This document shows positions 10,524-21,088 of a stretch of DNA of 64,000 bases, one piece after another (the first letter of the stretch is position 1; each line of letters opens with the position of its first letter). Position numbers and translations under genes: made by a program. Location of the stretch: positions 10,654,501 to 10,718,500 of the forward strand of contig JAPNXP010000001.1 of assembly GCA_028753945.1 (NCBI GenBank). The letters run 5' to 3'. Below the pieces are notes generated by a model that searched no databases, was not told the origin of the DNA, and saw only the letters and a program-made list of their open reading frames with translations. The DNA is from Hexactinellida sp. DTS-2022 (Eukaryota; Porifera; Hexactinellida).

Positions 10524-11203
10524 GACTATTAGCACTGGATGTCTCAGCTCACACTATTGAGATCTCGACAATCGTATCAGCTGTTGCTATAGATTAGTTC
10601 TGTACATATGCATGGGTGTTATTGTCCTGTGTAAATATGTACGTATGCTGAATATCAATATTGTAGCGTTCGTTTAGATCAATAATTTATAATTACAATA
10701 GAATCTCGTTAGTACGAACACGGTTAATACGAAATTCCGGTTAATACGAACAGTATTTCCTTCCCCTTCAAAGCCTTTTCAGTACAAATGATATTAGTTT
10801 ATTATAATTAGGATTTTAATTTATTATAATTTATACAATTATTTCTAATTTAGTACATAGCTTATGCTTTGCACTATTATTTGATTAAATAAATTCTTTA
10901 CAAAGTGCATATTTGGGGTTAAGCATCACTGAGGACACACCATATATGAACTAATGGATTAAGTGTTTAAGGCAGCGTTTCTCAAACATATTTAACCTCC
11001 GCCCCCCTCTATCGAATTAAGAAATTCCGCTGGTTTAAGGCATTCTTTTAATTGTGTCTCGATTAGCTACTGTCTCTCTGAACCTATTTACCCGTCTCCC
11101 CTTTTACACTCAACATCCGTTAATTCGAACTCTCAAAATGAAATAAATTTTTGGTCGAATTAGCGAATGTTGATTGTTTATGTATTTCTAGTAGATATTA
11201 TAA
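10524..11203. other. Spacer between GET3 and RNF121 with MITE fragments
   Basis: It contains a pogo-like fragment near 10690-10800 ('ctcgttagtacgaacacgg' with repeated 'taatacgaa') and a hAT-like end at about 10980 ('cagcgtttctcaaac'). A short TIR element lies near 11112-11175 ('caacatccgttaattcgaa' with complement 'ttagcgaatgttg'). No gene is seen. Confidence 0.5.
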
Positions 11204-13416
11204 ATGGAGGAGATAGACCTATCATCTCAGGAAATACAACACAGGTATGAGTATACGAGACTGTTTATTGTGATATAATACGGTTTGTAACTCTAGAAAC
11301 TCAGCTGTTAGATTCCGCGCGGACTATATCAAGCAGCATGAGGGCCACGATGAGATGCACTCAGCCATGGTTTTCATATTCTTTATAGCAGTGTTTTGCG
11401 GACAGCTGGTGTTGGTATTCTGGAAAACTCGCCACTCTCGTTCTTATCAAGTTAGTTTGTATCTATGTATCTATTTATATCCAGGTCTTTGTCCCTATAT
11501 CCTAGGATACAAAGACACTCAGCTGGTATTTTTAAAAAGCCTATTCGGAAAAAGTAGTCTTTAAGCGTGTTCTAATAGTATATTCGGCAAAGATCCCTAA
11601 GGCGACTCACTATTTTTGCCGAGACAAAGCCTGGCTTTTTTAAAGTGTCTAGATCGTACCATATAATGCAACACCTGACTATCAGGACTGTAGCAATGAG
11701 TATTCTCTCTTGTCTATGTAGGCACTCACACTGCTCGGCATATGGGTGATACCGCTATACTACTGCATTAGTCTGTTGTTGTGGAGGATGTTTGTTTGCT
11801 GGAGTGTGTTCTCCGTCTGCTCTCTCTACGTTCTCAGACAGGCCTATGCCAAGCCTCTGCACCCAACAGCTCCCAGGTAGTACTAGCAGCCTTACTCTGT
11901 CCCTACTTACACTGTTCTTACCATATCCCAAAGCAAGGCTAGTGTACAGATGGTTCTTATTGGTGCACCAGATCAGTCTGACTATGGGCGTGCTTGGCTA
12001 CTCCATCGTCCTATCGCTATTCCTCCTGGCGCCTGGCTTGAGCAAGGGCTATTTGGACACCGTCACCGAGGCAGGGGTGCTGCTCATTTTCTACGGACTC
12101 TACTACGGACTGCTGGGGAGAGATCTGGCTGAGTACTGTGTTGACCACATGTCCGCTACATTCAAGGTACGTCTTATAAGTGATATTTCCGTTATACTAC
12201 GTAATACCCTCGGAAATACAATGTTAATCGCGGGGTATCTATGAGAGACACCTGTATATAGTTATTTATTTAAAGGTTCCTTACTATGTTAGTCTGTTCC
12301 TGGCTAGATACACCATCTCTGTAATTTAATATTTGTTTATAATACATATGGAGTATGTCAATATAATTTATCCAGCCTTTTTTGATGCCGATTTGTTTAA
12401 TTACTTCCTGAGTTCGGATAACTGCTAATCAGTTAGCTGACATAATTACCCGCACTATTCTTAACTCTCTTCCATTACAGTTCTCAAAGGAGTGCTCAGA
12501 GTCAGAAGATAGCGTTATCGATGATCTACAATGCTACGTGTGTAACCAGCCGCTAGTGCCTCCTGCACACTCGACTTACTCGTTTGCAGAGACCATCATG
12601 CGTCTCTCTTGTGGACACAAGTCAGTAGTGTAGTGATAATCTGATACAGTTAGAGGTTGGGATTTCACAATATGTATATTTGTTTAGGTTCCACGAGTTC
12701 TGTATACGCGGGTGGTGTATCGTGGGAAAGAAACACGTGTGTCCATTCTGTCGGGAGCGAGTCAATCTGATTGAGCTGTTGCAGCAGCCGTATCCTCTTA
12801 CATACGTTTATACATTCATCATACATACATACTTTACATACATCTACATACGAGTACTGTACTAACTCGATTATCCAACACCTGGCTGGTTCTAATGTTA
12901 TTCCATAAATTAGTTCAGCCTTGAATTATCCGAATATGTTTGACTGATCCCAAACGAGTTAGGATAATCGAGGTTGCACATGCACTGTACTGTTTTCAGC
13001 TTAGCTCTATAAATATGTTTAGACAATTAAGAGTTCCGTTTATAACATGGCATCATCACAATCTTGCATTTAGACACTGGCGTTTTGTGAATGTTCTACT
13101 ATAGTCCCGTTCCCTTATTAAGTTAACACATGACTTAACCTACTTTTAGTGTAAAACTTTAGTGACGGGTTCCACAGGAAATACGACTCGAATTGTACCA
13201 AGTTATGAATCCTATTATTTTGGACATATATATAGTACATATTATGATTATTTTGTTTAATTTCCTTTTTCCGATTTTCCCTAACCAGTGATTAGGTGGC
13301 AGAAACCTAACATTCTCTTCGGACAGCTCCTGGATGTTCTACGCTACTTCATCGCTTGGTTTCCGATAATACTCCTGGTATGCCAGGGCTGCTATTACTT
13401 GCTAGGACTGTCATGA
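11204..13416 (+). CDS. RNF121: RNF121/RNF175-type membrane RING E3 ubiquitin ligase, seven exons
   Basis: Multi-pass ER/Golgi ubiquitin ligase. Exons are 11204-11244, 11297-11450, 11722-11876, 11938-12166, 12481-12620, 12688-12789 and 13296-13416. All junctions are GT-AG and phase-consistent, giving 313 residues (human about 327). Transmembrane segments occur in exons 2, 3, 4 and 7. The conserved 'HEGHDEMHSAMV' segment opens the first membrane region. The RING core runs CYVCNQP...LSCGHKFHEFCIRGW then CPFC, with the family hallmark 'FCIRGWCIVGKK'. The C-terminal 'GQLLDVLRYFIAWFP' matches the family. Intron 3 is only 61 nt. Intron 6 holds a decayed pogo-like MITE (12860-12980). The assignment is firm. 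Vertebrates have two paralogues and I cannot say which is closer. Confidence 0.95.
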
Positions 13417-13853
13417 TTGTCGCTAGCTGAAATAGTATTTATTATTGTCACACTACTTCAGTAATATTATTTTTGCTACTTGCAATTTGTTGAAACATAT
13501 TAGTTCTTTGCTTACTAATTTCATTTCTATTTTGGCTTGGCGCTTCCGTTATATGGCTACAAGGTAACAGTGCTTAATAACAAATCATATATGATAAGAT
13601 AATCTCTATAAACAGAAGGTGGAACTGGGCCTGGGTCCAATTAATTGAGAAACATTTGCGAGGCATGTTTTGAATGATAATTCTTTTCATGGAACTGTTT
13701 TGCTATACAGTATTCAATATTTTAGTTAAGGGGCTGATTTCTCCAGTATTCAAACAGTGTAGACAGAAATTCCTCTATTGATGTGGTACAATACTATCTA
13801 TTTTTCTATTTATTACTCAAATTAATTTTCAATGACTATATTTGTCAATAGAT

Positions 13854-16800
13854 ATGTACAACAAGCCGATAGATAACGTGTCCCTGTCCTCCACATCTCT
13901 CCGAGGCAGTCCCAATCTTTCCAAGTCTCACCTCCGCTCCTTCAGTGTCATCGAGCAGAAGGGAGAGTACGTGCTTGAGGAGTACGGCCGACCTCTGCCT
14001 GTCCAGGTTAAGGAGTTCTTCCAGAGAGGCGTGGCCTGCTCCGTGTGTGTGCATCCCAGTGGCTGGTGCTACTTGGTCAGCCCCACTAGTTTCTTCTTGT
14101 GGCAGTACCCCTTGGGCGTGTTGGGGTCGAAACACGCGACTAAAATAGAGTACCCCCTTCCCTCCAGGGGGCAGTTCTCAGCTGACTCCGTCGCTCTCCT
14201 CCCCGCCTCCCACAGGAGCGCCACCTTCGCGGCTATTTTCGCGATTTCCCAGAGAGGCGAGGTTCGCTACTGGCCGTCCATAGGCTCTGACGTCACGAGG
14301 TACTACGACTCTAGCATCAGCTGCGCAGGGGCGCCTGTCAGCTGCCAGCCTCTGGGCGCCGCGGCTGTCCTGGTAGTCTGCTCCGGGTCCCAGCTGTACC
14401 GGGTGGGCATAGAGCTGCAGGGACACGCCCTCTCTCTGCAGCCCGTCCGGCTGGACGCAGGGGGCCTCCTGGCCGGCATCGGCAAGCGCGTGAGCTCCCT
14501 CTTCTTCCGACCCGCCCCCGGGACGGAGGATAAGCTGTTCAGACGGCTGGCGCAGCTGCCGGGTCCGGACGGACAGACGGTCCTCTTCCTGCTCACCAGC
14601 AGCTCCCTACAGAAGTGGACCTGTCTCCCCGGACACGCCCCCGCGCTCGTCTACGAGTCTGAGCTCGCCCTCTCCCTGCGGGAGCAGGCTGCCAGGGTTC
14701 TCTGGCCCTACAACTCGGAGCTGGAGGAGCTGACCGCCTCGCTGCAGCTCGTCCTCATAGACTGCTGCCCCTTCCGAGGCTCCCTCGCGGTTCTCATCGC
14801 CGCTTCTCAGTCCGACCAGACTTCCCTCTCGCTCGCCTCCTACCTCCTCGCCCAGCTGGACCCCCGGAGCGACTCCCTGCCCGACCAGCTGGAGATGCAC
14901 GCCATCAACTACTCCACCCCTGTGGACCGGGGGCTGTCTGTCCTCCTGGAGAACCGCCTCCTGGTCTCGGACACCACCTGCTGTATGGCCAGCCCCGCCT
15001 ACCTCACCGTCTGGGAGCCTCCCGCCCACACGGTGTACACATTTGACTTCTCTGCCTCCTCCGCCGTCATCGGGTACGGGACTACCCCTGAGGACTGTCC
15101 CGCCTTATTCTCCCGCACTCACGGGGTGTCGCGTCTCTCCTCCACGCCCCTGGCCTTTGGTACCTCTCTCTCTGAGCCCCCCGCCCCCGCCCTCTCTGCC
15201 CCGGCCCCCTCCCCCCTCAGCAGCGAGCTCAGACCGCCCCGCCCCCCCTCCAGGTACGCCAACATGCGCACGCAGCGCCCGGACGTGCTGGAACTGGTGC
15301 GGCAGCTCGAGAAGGCCATGTTCTCCTACGTGGAGGGGAACCACATGCAGGCCTGCATCCAGGTGGACGAGGCCCTGCCGCCCCTGCCCCTGCTCGCCCC
15401 CGAGACCGACTCCCTGGCAGACGTGGGGGTTATAGAGTTCAGCAGGATTATAGTTAACGACAAGCCCGCCAGCGACCCGCGGTGGCTGCAGCAGATCGAG
15501 GAGGACCCGAGCGGGTCCCTCATCATCCAGCAGCAGATGCAGCACAAGCTGGTGGCGCACGACACATTTGTGTCCTTCCTGCGGGACACAGGGCTCATGG
15601 ACCGCCTGGGACTGGCCACCTACCAGGAGACAGTTGTCCCCACCAGCTCCGTGCTCTCCAGCCACACCGAGAAGCTGGTGGCCTGTCTCGTCCTGCGGAG
15701 ACTGCACACGCGCAGCACGCGGGACCTGCTCTCCGGCGCCATTAAGCTCTCCCTGCAGGCGCGGGGGCTCACCAAGCTGATAGGGGACATCACGCCCCAG
15801 GACCGCTTCTACCAGGAGACAGAGGAGGTGCACACGCTGGGTCAGGCGCTGCTCTCCTTCGAGCTGGAGCTGCTCAGCGGGGTGCAGGGGAGGGACGCCT
15901 TCCAGCTGGTCTCCTCCGTGAGCACTATCCTAGAGAGCATGCTGCACGAGGCCCTGCTGCAGCGACAGAAGCAGGCGGCCCGCTTCTCCTCTCTCCTGCC
16001 GGCCCCGCCCTTCTACGACTGGACCTGCACGGGGGGCAAGGGAGGCATGCGGACTGTGCTGATGGACCAGATCGGAGTCATGGTCTCACACGCGCTCCCA
16101 TCCGCGGAATCTGACACCGACAAGCAGAGCCTCTTCAAGCTGATGCTGGACATCAGTGACGTCATTCTCTCCGGGCTGCTGGCCTATCTGGAGCTGGTGC
16201 GGGCCAGTCCTCCCCACGGACATCTGGAGGCGGCCGCCCTCCTGCAGTTTGAGAATATCCGCAAGGACCTGATAGACCCCTTCCTCTCGCACGGACAGCT
16301 CGCGCACGCGACCACGCTAGCAGAGAAGTTCAGGGACTTCTCTGCCCTTATAAGGGTGTATGGGATGCTGGGAGACCGGAAGCAGCTGGCGCGCTACATG
16401 AGCGAGTACCGCGAGCACAGCTTCTCGGACTTCCTCTTCAAGTGGTACCTGGACGAGCGCCGCACCTCCGAGCTGCTGGCGTTCAGCGACACGCACCCCC
16501 AGGAGCTGGAGGCGTTCCTGAGCCAGCACCCGCGGCTCTACTGGATGCACCAGCTGAGTCGGGGAGACACGCGCGGCGCCTTCTCCCAGCTGCGGGCCCT
16601 GGCCGAGCAGGAGACGAGGTTCGCGCAGAAGAAGTCCACGCTCCTGAGTCTCGGGAAGCTGTGTCTGCTGGCCTCGGAGGAGTACGAGGGCCGGCGGGCG
16701 GACCTGGAGCTGATAGACGACGCGCTCTCCGTGCTCTCCTACCAGGAGCAGATCCCCATCGAGGCGCTGGAGAAGGAGGGCTACAGTCCGGACGCGCCGC

Positions 16801-17255
16801 CCCTCTCCTGCAGGGACATCGTGGAGCTGTATGTGAACAGCGACAAGAACTGCCAGGCGAACATCTACGACTTCCTGCGGGCCCTGGAGCTGGTACAGAT
16901 CGTGTACCAGAACGACGCGCAGTCCGAGGAGCGCGCTGACCTCATTCTGTACGTGTGGAGCATGGCCGTTATGAAGGACGATTGGTTCTCCATCCCCACC
17001 GACGACCCCCTCAGACAGATACAGGACACCACCGTGTTCCAGATAATACAGCGGTCCCTGCTCATGAACTCGCAGATAACCACCATGGTGCTGGACATAG
17101 ACACCCTCTCCACCTCCCCCACCATACAGGAGTACGGACTGGCCGGAAACCACAACTTCCGGTTCCTCTACTCAGCTGGCTACGAGGAGTTCCGCAATGT
17201 GCTCAGCGACCCGGCAGAGCTGGATCAGAGCGTGCTGTTCGGAGACAACACGTGA
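13854..17255 (+). CDS. NUP133: Nuclear pore complex protein Nup133, single exon
   Basis: Scaffold nucleoporin of the Y (Nup107-160) complex. It has 1133 residues against about 1156 in human, so it is complete in one exon. I start at the ATG at 13854. The frame is open a little further upstream but has no earlier ATG. The N-terminal disordered, Ser-rich part (1-45) is followed by a beta-propeller (about 50-440), where 'YGRPLPV' and 'IGKRVSSLF' match the family, and then an alpha-helical solenoid to the end. 'ASDPRW', 'GGMRTVL' and 'FSDFLFKWYL' are strong Nup133 landmarks. The coding sequence is strikingly GC-rich and almost without AT-ending codons, against AT-rich flanks. Anillin begins 126 bp after its stop on the same strand. 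Confidence 0.94.
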   Translation: MYNKPIDNVSLSSTSLRGSPNLSKSHLRSFSVIEQKGEYVLEEYGRPLPVQVKEFFQRGVACSVCVHPSGWCYLVSPTSFFLWQYPLGVLGSKHATKIEYPLPSRGQFSADSVALLPASHRSATFAAIFAISQRGEVRYWPSIGSDVTRYYDSSISCAGAPVSCQPLGAAAVLVVCSGSQLYRVGIELQGHALSLQPVRLDAGGLLAGIGKRVSSLFFRPAPGTEDKLFRRLAQLPGPDGQTVLFLLTSSSLQKWTCLPGHAPALVYESELALSLREQAARVLWPYNSELEELTASLQLVLIDCCPFRGSLAVLIAASQSDQTSLSLASYLLAQLDPRSDSLPDQLEMHAINYSTPVDRGLSVLLENRLLVSDTTCCMASPAYLTVWEPPAHTVYTFDFSASSAVIGYGTTPEDCPALFSRTHGVSRLSSTPLAFGTSLSEPPAPALSAPAPSPLSSELRPPRPPSRYANMRTQRPDVLELVRQLEKAMFSYVEGNHMQACIQVDEALPPLPLLAPETDSLADVGVIEFSRIIVNDKPASDPRWLQQIEEDPSGSLIIQQQMQHKLVAHDTFVSFLRDTGLMDRLGLATYQETVVPTSSVLSSHTEKLVACLVLRRLHTRSTRDLLSGAIKLSLQARGLTKLIGDITPQDRFYQETEEVHTLGQALLSFELELLSGVQGRDAFQLVSSVSTILESMLHEALLQRQKQAARFSSLLPAPPFYDWTCTGGKGGMRTVLMDQIGVMVSHALPSAESDTDKQSLFKLMLDISDVILSGLLAYLELVRASPPHGHLEAAALLQFENIRKDLIDPFLSHGQLAHATTLAEKFRDFSALIRVYGMLGDRKQLARYMSEYREHSFSDFLFKWYLDERRTSELLAFSDTHPQELEAFLSQHPRLYWMHQLSRGDTRGAFSQLRALAEQETRFAQKKSTLLSLGKLCLLASEEYEGRRADLELIDDALSVLSYQEQIPIEALEKEGYSPDAPPLSCRDIVELYVNSDKNCQANIYDFLRALELVQIVYQNDAQSEERADLILYVWSMAVMKDDWFSIPTDDPLRQIQDTTVFQIIQRSLLMNSQITTMVLDIDTLSTSPTIQEYGLAGNHNFRFLYSAGYEEFRNVLSDPAELDQSVLFGDNT

Positions 17256-17381
17256 TGTTAGTATCGGTTCTTAATTAGGTTCTTAGCAGCATTGCTTACT
17301 GGCTACTAGTGTATTAAAGTATTCACTTGTATGATTAGTATAAATATTAATTAACACCTCAGTTGTATTAGACAAGTGCTT

Positions 17382-20126
17382 ATGAGCGACACAGAGACAG
17401 AGCAGCACGAGATACAGGCTCGCGTGCAGGAGATATTCGCACACAACACTCTGCCCATCAGCGACACGAGCGAGGTGTCGGCCGACCTCTCCCTGTCCCT
17501 CTCCCGCTCCTACAACTCCAATCTCTACTTCGCCAGTCACGCTCAGGGGTTCGACAGCAGTCTCTCCTCCTACTCCGAGACAGACCAGCTGGGAGCGGAG
17601 CCGCCGGAGGCCCCCGCCCCCGCAGAGGTGCGGCTCACACCTGACGAGGTGGGCACTCGCATTCAGAGCGCAGCTCAGAAGTACCGCTTGTACCCCAGCA
17701 ACCCGATCAACACTTTGGAATCTGGGCATGTAGCGCGCAAGGTAGAACTGTTCCAAGACCCGCAGAACCTGTCCCGGGGCGGCCAGAGCAATTCCTCCAG
17801 GCTAGACTCTCCCCGAGAGACTAACGTCAGTCAGCTGAGAGCGAGGTTCGACCCGGCCCCCTCCACCTCCCCCCTGCCCCGCAAGTTCTCCCACCCCAAC
17901 CCTCTCGTCTCCACTGCCACTCCCTTCCACACCCCCAGAGCTAACCTCGAGACCGTGTATGCCGCGGGGCTCACTGCGCACAACAACTCATTCAAGAAGT
18001 TCAGCTACACCACGCCCCCCGTCCCTCCCACGCCCCTTAGCTCCATTCTGCGCAGGTCTAAGTCAGTCAGTCCGGAGCTGCCCAGCTACTCGCACCAGGC
18101 GGTCCCTCCCGACTTCTCTTCCCAGCTGGCGCGCCCCCGCAGTAGGAGCGCCAGCCCCAAGCCCCGCCCCCGGACGCGCACCGCTGAGCCCGCCCGACTC
18201 GAGGAGCTGTACGCCAGACCCGACACCTCCCATCGGAGGAAGCGGACCCTCTCCAGCGCCTCCGCTAACCACTCCCCCCCGAAGCGGCCCTCTCTCTCCC
18301 GGAACTCCCACACCCCCGTCACTCCCTTGCCGGACCCCGCGGTTATTCACACCTCCAGCCGCAGCCCCAGCTGCCGCAGCCGCAGGGTCAGCATGAGTCC
18401 GCAGCTGGAGCTCTCCAAACAGCTGATGCGGACAGTCAGACGGTCCATGTCCCCGGAGGACCTCAGAGAGCTGGCGGCTCACTACGGACAGGAAGAGCCG
18501 CCCAACACCGAACCAGTCGCCCCCTCTGCGCCTCCAAAGGAACCTCCCCAGAACCCGACCCCTTACAGTCGGAACCGCAGCTTCATCACCGCGCTGCGCC
18601 CCGCCAGGAACCCCGCCTCCCAGCGGGTCCCCGCCCCCAACTGCATCTCCCCCGTCGACACCACCCTCGGGTTCCCGCGCCGCCTGCCCAGACGCAGCGA
18701 GACCTCCGTCTCCCTGCACACGCCCAAAGTCAGCGACAGCGACGGCGCCCTGGCAGCGGGCCCCCAGCTGACAGCGTGCAGCCAGACCTCAATCGACACT
18801 GTCTCCACTGACGTGAGCTCCATCTCCAGCTCTGTGCCCACCCACTGTCTCACCTTCTCCTCTGGATACAACATACAGCCGGTCCCCCCGCCCGCCCCCG
18901 CCCCCTCGGACAGCCGGGTCATGACCCGCTCCGCCACGCGGGAGTCCCTGAGTATCAAGGACCGCCTGGGGGCCCTCAGGAACCAGATCTGCCTGCTGGA
19001 GGACGGCTGGCGACAGGCCACCTCTGCGCTGCACATCTGCCACCTGCACGGGGGCCTCTCGGGGTCCGACGAGGAGGTGGAGGCGGAGAGACTGCTGCTT
19101 AACTGCTCCCTCAGACGCGAGGCCTTCTTCCAGGAAGTCAAGCTGCTGGAGGGGGGCTACGGACCCACGGACGCCCACACCTCCTGCACCGCCAGCCTGA
19201 CGCTGAGCGGCATCAAGCTGTCTCTCAGTCAGCAGTTCATGGAGTACCTCACCACTCGGACCGGATTCAAGCTCTCCTACCACTTCGTGTGTGTCATTAA
19301 ATCCACGCACCCCGCTCAGGTGGTGGCCACACACCCGCTCTCGCCGCAGCCCAGCGTCCTCAACCCCAAGTACAACCAGCTGGCCTTCTCGGACACGCTG
19401 GTGCTACACTGCGTGCGAGAGGGCTTCCAGCTGACGCCCATGGTGTACATGTTCGAGGCGGCTTACAGAGGAAGGGATGAGGCGAACTCTTCGGCCGTTA
19501 AGACTCCGATCAGCAAAGTTAAACGCATCCTCAATGCGGCCAGATCCGGGTCCCCCCTCAAGAGACACAAGTCAATGAAAAAGTACAAACGGAAGCTCCC
19601 AATAATCACCTCTGAGATCGAGATTGAGCTGAAGAGGACGCGATTCACTCTCATAGCCTCCGCCTCTCTGGACAAGAGACACCTCGCTAAATCGGACTTC
19701 CGTCTGGACTTGCACCCCTCTCCCGTCTCCCCCTTCCCCTTGGTGCCCCTCCTGCGTCTCTCCGTCTCTGTCGCTCCCGACCTGGAGCAGCTGGAGGTAA
19801 CCAAGGGGTTCCTAACCATCTTCCACGACGACCTGACCTGGAACCGCCGGTGGTGCGTGCTGGCTCACACGACGCTCTCCTTCTGGCTGTACCCCGAGGA
19901 GGAGGAGCAGGACAGGCCCCCCGCCGGGACCATCTCTCTGCAGTTCATAGTCGGGGAGATAGAGTCCACCAACCGGATTCAGTGCGCGAGGATAAACACG
20001 TTCTACTTCTACTGCGGCAGAACGAGATCCAAGAAGTACCTGATCAGTGCGGACTCTAAGCAGGAGAAGGAGAAGTGGATGGGCGCTATCAGACAGGTGC
20101 AGAGCAATATAAGAGCCTGGGTATGA
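17382..20126 (+). CDS. ANLN: Anillin-like cytokinesis scaffold, single exon
   Basis: Actomyosin, septin and RhoA-binding scaffold of the cleavage furrow. It has 914 residues (human about 1120). Residues 1-535 are low-complexity, rich in Ser, Pro and Arg, with many SP/TP sites. About 540-775 is the anillin homology region ('LRNQICLLEDGWRQA' coiled start, then a C2-like fold). About 795-912 is a PH domain with 'GFLTIFHDDLTWNRRW' and the terminal helix 'KEKWMGAIRQVQSNI'. I use the ATG at 17382. Near-identical GC-rich codon usage and the short gap suggest it shares chromatin with NUP133. Rhotekin has a related AHD-PH pair but lacks the long N-terminus, so anillin fits better. An AATAAA signal lies at 20158-20163. 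Confidence 0.9.
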   Translation: MSDTETEQHEIQARVQEIFAHNTLPISDTSEVSADLSLSLSRSYNSNLYFASHAQGFDSSLSSYSETDQLGAEPPEAPAPAEVRLTPDEVGTRIQSAAQKYRLYPSNPINTLESGHVARKVELFQDPQNLSRGGQSNSSRLDSPRETNVSQLRARFDPAPSTSPLPRKFSHPNPLVSTATPFHTPRANLETVYAAGLTAHNNSFKKFSYTTPPVPPTPLSSILRRSKSVSPELPSYSHQAVPPDFSSQLARPRSRSASPKPRPRTRTAEPARLEELYARPDTSHRRKRTLSSASANHSPPKRPSLSRNSHTPVTPLPDPAVIHTSSRSPSCRSRRVSMSPQLELSKQLMRTVRRSMSPEDLRELAAHYGQEEPPNTEPVAPSAPPKEPPQNPTPYSRNRSFITALRPARNPASQRVPAPNCISPVDTTLGFPRRLPRRSETSVSLHTPKVSDSDGALAAGPQLTACSQTSIDTVSTDVSSISSSVPTHCLTFSSGYNIQPVPPPAPAPSDSRVMTRSATRESLSIKDRLGALRNQICLLEDGWRQATSALHICHLHGGLSGSDEEVEAERLLLNCSLRREAFFQEVKLLEGGYGPTDAHTSCTASLTLSGIKLSLSQQFMEYLTTRTGFKLSYHFVCVIKSTHPAQVVATHPLSPQPSVLNPKYNQLAFSDTLVLHCVREGFQLTPMVYMFEAAYRGRDEANSSAVKTPISKVKRILNAARSGSPLKRHKSMKKYKRKLPIITSEIEIELKRTRFTLIASASLDKRHLAKSDFRLDLHPSPVSPFPLVPLLRLSVSVAPDLEQLEVTKGFLTIFHDDLTWNRRWCVLAHTTLSFWLYPEEEEQDRPPAGTISLQFIVGEIESTNRIQCARINTFYFYCGRTRSKKYLISADSKQEKEKWMGAIRQVQSNIRAWV

Positions 20127-20157
20127 GGACTCTGATACTCCCAAGTTCGTTATTTCT

Positions 20158-20163
20158 AATAAA
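20158..20163 (+). terminator. AATAAA polyadenylation signal for anillin
   Basis: A canonical AATAAA hexamer 32 nt after the anillin stop codon. Confidence 0.6.
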
Positions 20164-20479
20164 CTTATAATTGACACTAGAGCTGATGACAAGGAAAGGA
20201 ATTTGATATCACAGCTAGCTAACATTTGTAACTTGTTATTGTGCTTATACATACATTTGTGCTCATTCTCTCACAATTAATGACCTTGTTAGGACAACAG
20301 GGCTTAGCATTAGGAGGCACTTGTTCGGGCCTTCTGTCCCAGAATTCTGGCTGCCGGACACCCCTGCCCACTAAATATCCAGCAAACTATATTATGGCAG
20401 GACAGGGAATACGTGAGGGGCTGCTTCGAATATGTGGCACCTGGCATGGTTAGGTACACCGATGGGTCGACTCTCTAAT

Positions 20480-21088
20480 TATTTTAACTTGTTTACGAAT
20501 AATTCCCGTCGGAAGCAAAATTCTAGAATGATTTTGAATTTTTCGTTAATTTGTTTACATATTTTTGGTAAACAACACAACAACAACAAATATTAATATG
20601 ATAAATTTATAAACGCGAAATTCGTGTTCAGCATACTTGTTCACCTAAAATACCCGTTGGAAGCTAACTTCTAGGTTGATTTTGAATTTCATTAATTTGT
20701 TTACCTATTTTGTGTTAACAACAACAACAAATATTCATATGAGAAATTTATAAACGCGAAATTCGAAATCAGCATACTTGTTTACCTATAATACCCGTTG
20801 GAAGCTAACTTCTAGGTTGATTTTGAATTTCATTAATTTGTTTACCTATTTTGTGTAAACAACAACAACAAATATTAATATGAGAAATTTATAAACGCGA
20901 AATTCGTGTTCAGCATACTTGTTTACCCCTTATAACTTTTGTTTACCAATTATAACATTTGAAAGTTAGTTTATATCTCATATATAAATGCGGTTTCTAT
21001 TCCCCCATCACTTTAATACAATCCGGACAAACAAACAAACACACACACACACAAACACACAACAATCGAGATTTAATGATATAGATAT
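20480..21088 (+). promoter_or_regulatory. Hairpin-family tandem body and TATA/leader joined to the NHL gene
   Basis: Three units of a 141-bp repeat are present (the motif 'cgaaattcg' recurs at 20617, 20758 and 20899). They are followed by the shared end: 'tatctcatatataaatgcgg', 'ttcccccatcactttaata', 'caatccggacaaac', a CA-rich run, and 'caatcgagatttaatgatat'. The NHL ATG comes next at 21089. Copies of this end without a gene occur at 29276-29920, 44019-44546 and 62978-63610. TATATAAAT lies at 20981, about 108 bp before the ATG. I count about nine TGTTTAC/GTAAACA words, which match the forkhead consensus. That these act as enhancer sites is inference. The hairpin end of the family is not attached at this copy. 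Confidence 0.7.

Noticed and set aside
14607-15833. Long open frames on the opposite strand and in other frames of NUP133, anillin and SHQ1
   Set aside because: They follow from GC-rich, stop-poor coding DNA in the true frame. Their translations are low-complexity and match nothing.
13842-17255. NUP133 start at 13842 and SHQ1 start at 44726
   Set aside because: These positions lack ATG (TTG-type starts), and the SHQ1 extension reads into a MITE. The first ATGs (13854, 44804) give family-typical N-termini.
13854-17255. Nup155 as identity of the 1133-residue nucleoporin
   Set aside because: Propeller and solenoid share the general architecture, but blocks such as 'IGKRVSSLF' and 'SDFLFKWYL' and the length fit Nup133.
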